Source: Mesorhizobium sp. LMG 17147 (GTDB lineage Bacteria > Pseudomonadota > Alphaproteobacteria > Rhizobiales > Rhizobiaceae). Taken from it: DNA of 64,000 nucleotides. Positions 61,456 through 64,000 of this stretch are shown piece after piece. The position numbers and the translations under genes were made by a program. How positions within the stretch are numbered: position 1 is the first letter of the stretch; every line of letters begins with the position of its first letter. A model generated the notes under the pieces. The model made no database searches. It saw only the letters and a list, made by a program, of their open reading frames with translations, and had not been told where the DNA came from. Location of the stretch: assembly GCF_024297145.1 (NCBI RefSeq), contig NZ_JANCTC010000001.1:310001-374000 (forward strand). Reading direction: 5' to 3'.

Positions 61456-62229
61456 CTATTCTGCCGCGGCGCGCGCACCCGATTTCGCCGCCTGATGCAA
61501 CCGCACCGCATCGCCGAAAGCGCGAAATATCTTTACCGAGATGCTGTCCGATTTGACCCAGTATTCGGGATGCCACTGGACGCCGACGGCGAAAGCCCGT
61601 GCATCGCGCACCGAGACCGCCTCGACAGTGCCGTCGGCGGCGACCGCTTCGACCTGCAGCTTTGGGCCAAGCCGGTCAACAGCCTGGCGATGCACCGAAT
61701 TGACCATGATGTCGCCGGCGCCGAAGACCCCGGCCAGGCAACTGCCGGGTTTTATCGACACGCTCTGGCGGATGGCGAAGCGTTCGTCCTGATTGTCGCT
61801 TGCCGGCGCACGATGATCGAGCGAACCGGCGCGTTCCTGGATTTCAGTGGCCAGCGTGCCACCCAGCGCCACATTCATCTCCTGGATGCCGCGGCAGATC
61901 GCGAGCAGCGGTACTCCGCGCTCCACCGCCCTGCGGATCAGCGGCAGCGTGGTGGCGTCGCGGGCGGGGTCGTAGGGACCATTGGCTTCACTGACGTCAC
62001 CGCCGTAGAGCGAGGGATGAACGTTGGACTTCGAACCGGTGACCATGACGCCGTCGACGGCGGAAAGCAGTTCATCGAAGTCGAGCCGATCGCCGAAGGA
62101 CGGTACCAGCAGCGGGAACACGCCTGCCCCCGAAAGCGCTGCTTCAAGATATTGCTGCGGCGCGGCATGCCAGGTGTAATTGTCGAACTGGCGGACGTCG
62201 GTCGATATGGCGACGAGCGGCTGGTGCAT
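61456..62229 (-). CDS. Gamma-glutamyl hydrolase, peptidase C26
   Basis: A 257-residue class I glutamine amidotransferase-like hydrolase, most like gamma-glutamyl-GABA hydrolase. The catalytic Cys is in LLAICRGIQEMNVALGG, and the His/Glu pair is in VGVQWHPEYW. MVTGSKSNVHPSLYGG and MVNSVHRQAVDRLGPKLQ also fit the family. The ATG at 62229 removes a long non-family extension. It could act downstream of the glutamine-synthetase-like ligase at 49.2 kb in an amine catabolic pathway, but the genes are far apart. Confidence 0.9.
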   Translation of the reverse strand: MHQPLVAISTDVRQFDNYTWHAAPQQYLEAALSGAGVFPLLVPSFGDRLDFDELLSAVDGVMVTGSKSNVHPSLYGGDVSEANGPYDPARDATTLPLIRRAVERGVPLLAICRGIQEMNVALGGTLATEIQERAGSLDHRAPASDNQDERFAIRQSVSIKPGSCLAGVFGAGDIMVNSVHRQAVDRLGPKLQVEAVAADGTVEAVSVRDARAFAVGVQWHPEYWVKSDSISVKIFRAFGDAVRLHQAAKSGARAAAE

Positions 62230-62333
62230 TTGGTCCGGATCCCATCGGGTGCAACGAATTATCTGCCTGCAAAATAGGCGATCCGAAGGCGCATTTCCAT
62301 GGCAAGTTTCGGCGTGTCGCGTAGGCCAGTTAA

Positions 62334-63623
<1,290 letters not shown>

Positions 63624-63635
63624 ACCTTGCTGCTC

Positions 63636-63672
63636 TGCGGCGCCGGCGTTCCTTCGGGACGCTGGCGCCGCA
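63636..63672. terminator. Hairpin between convergent genes
   Basis: A 14-base stem, TGCGGCGCCGGCGT (63636-63649) against ACGCTGGCGCCGCA (63659-63672), with one mismatch and a nine-base loop. It lies between the TRAP binding-protein gene and the convergent dehydrogenase gene and can serve both. Confidence 0.7.
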
Positions 63673-63689
63673 GCGCATTCCGTTTGCGA

Positions 63690-64000
63690 TCAGCCGGGCA
63701 CCACCAGAACCTTGACCTCGCCTGGCGCAGGCGGATTGGCGATCACTGCAGCTGACTCTTCAAGCGTGACCTGCCGCGATATCAGCCGGTCTACCTCGAT
63801 AGCCCCCGAAGCGATAAGATCGGCGGCCCGGCGATGGGTAAAGGGATTGAGGAAGGAGCCCAGGACCTTCAACTCGCGGAACAGCAGGTCGAACGGTTCG
63901 AACGCCGCTTTCATGCCTTGCGGCATAACGCCAACGACGACAATTGTGCCGCCTGCTTTGGCCAGCCGCATCGCCTGCTCAACAGTGTCTTTCACGCCGG
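63690..64000 (-). CDS. Zinc alcohol dehydrogenase, carboxyl end (partial)
   Basis: The last roughly 103 residues of a medium-chain dehydrogenase; the frame is open to the window edge. The text KDTVEQAMRLAKAGGTIVVVGVMPQGM is the end of the nucleotide-binding fold, and LLFRELKVLGSFLNPFTHRRAADLI and the end PAPGEVKVLVVPG fit sorbitol/threonine-type zinc dehydrogenases. The zinc sites are outside. The substrate is unknown; polyol dehydrogenases are common next to such transporters. Confidence 0.85.
   Translation of the reverse strand, partial: GVKDTVEQAMRLAKAGGTIVVVGVMPQGMKAAFEPFDLLFRELKVLGSFLNPFTHRRAADLIASGAIEVDRLISRQVTLEESAAVIANPPAPGEVKVLVVPG

Overview
The window is high-GC DNA with the gene content of a Mesorhizobium-like member of the Hyphomicrobiales (Rhizobiales). 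The strongest pointers are an aglEFGAK alpha-glucoside operon with a LacI regulator, three tandem small secreted proteins ending in GADRNLFGNN (they resemble the M. loti-associated DUF680 family), a membrane PuuD-type urate oxidase, an allantoinase/OHCU-decarboxylase fusion, and mosaic palindromic repeats of the rhizobial type. It looks like ordinary chromosome. I found no rRNA, tRNA, CRISPR array, prophage or intact insertion sequence.

Layout. 1-3.0 kb: xylose catabolism (xylA, cut by the window edge, and xylB, with an NTF2-like gene between them). 3.1-8.1 kb: TTC38-like TPR protein, LysE exporter, L,D-transpeptidase, a pyrophosphate-type phosphofructokinase and a metallo-beta-lactamase-fold hydrolase. 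8.4-11.5 kb: Do-type protease and a Moco protein coupled to a flavin reductase. 11.9-12.75 kb: the three small secreted paralogues, each followed by a hairpin. 12.8-20.7 kb: alpha-glucoside uptake and hydrolysis with matching LacI-type operators. 20.8-22.8 kb: a decaying ECF sigma / anti-sigma / subtilase module. 22.8-29 kb: phosphodiesterase plus an oligopeptide-type ABC transporter whose first permease is frameshifted. 29-31 kb: CocE-type hydrolase.

31.1-48.4 kb is mostly purine catabolism: guanine deaminase, XdhABC, PuuD, UraH, PuuE-UraD, ureidoglycine aminohydrolase, ureidoglycolate lyase and a glycerate kinase. Together they run from guanine to glyoxylate and on to central metabolism. 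Allantoate hydrolysis and the two enzymes joining glyoxylate to glycerate are not in the window. Dps, two flavin monooxygenases and a LysR regulator interrupt this region.

48.4-64 kb is mixed: a UdgX-type uracil-DNA glycosylase, a glutamine-synthetase-like ligase next to a class III aminotransferase, a WD40/CobW pair, an intradiol dioxygenase, MarR and AraC regulators, DUF2000, an EamA transporter, a LacI regulator coupled to a 2-hydroxyacid dehydrogenase, an Inh-type protease inhibitor, a gamma-glutamyl hydrolase, a TakP-like TRAP binding protein and the end of a zinc alcohol dehydrogenase.

The least ordinary observations are four: reading-frame damage clustered at 20.9-27 kb, a palindromic repeat carried in frame inside XdhC, the triplicated secreted peptides, and the co-directional deaminase / CocE hydrolase / peptide-type ABC transporter / phosphodiesterase array, whose substrate is unknown. 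All functional calls come from reading translated sequence and recalled family motifs; no database search was run.
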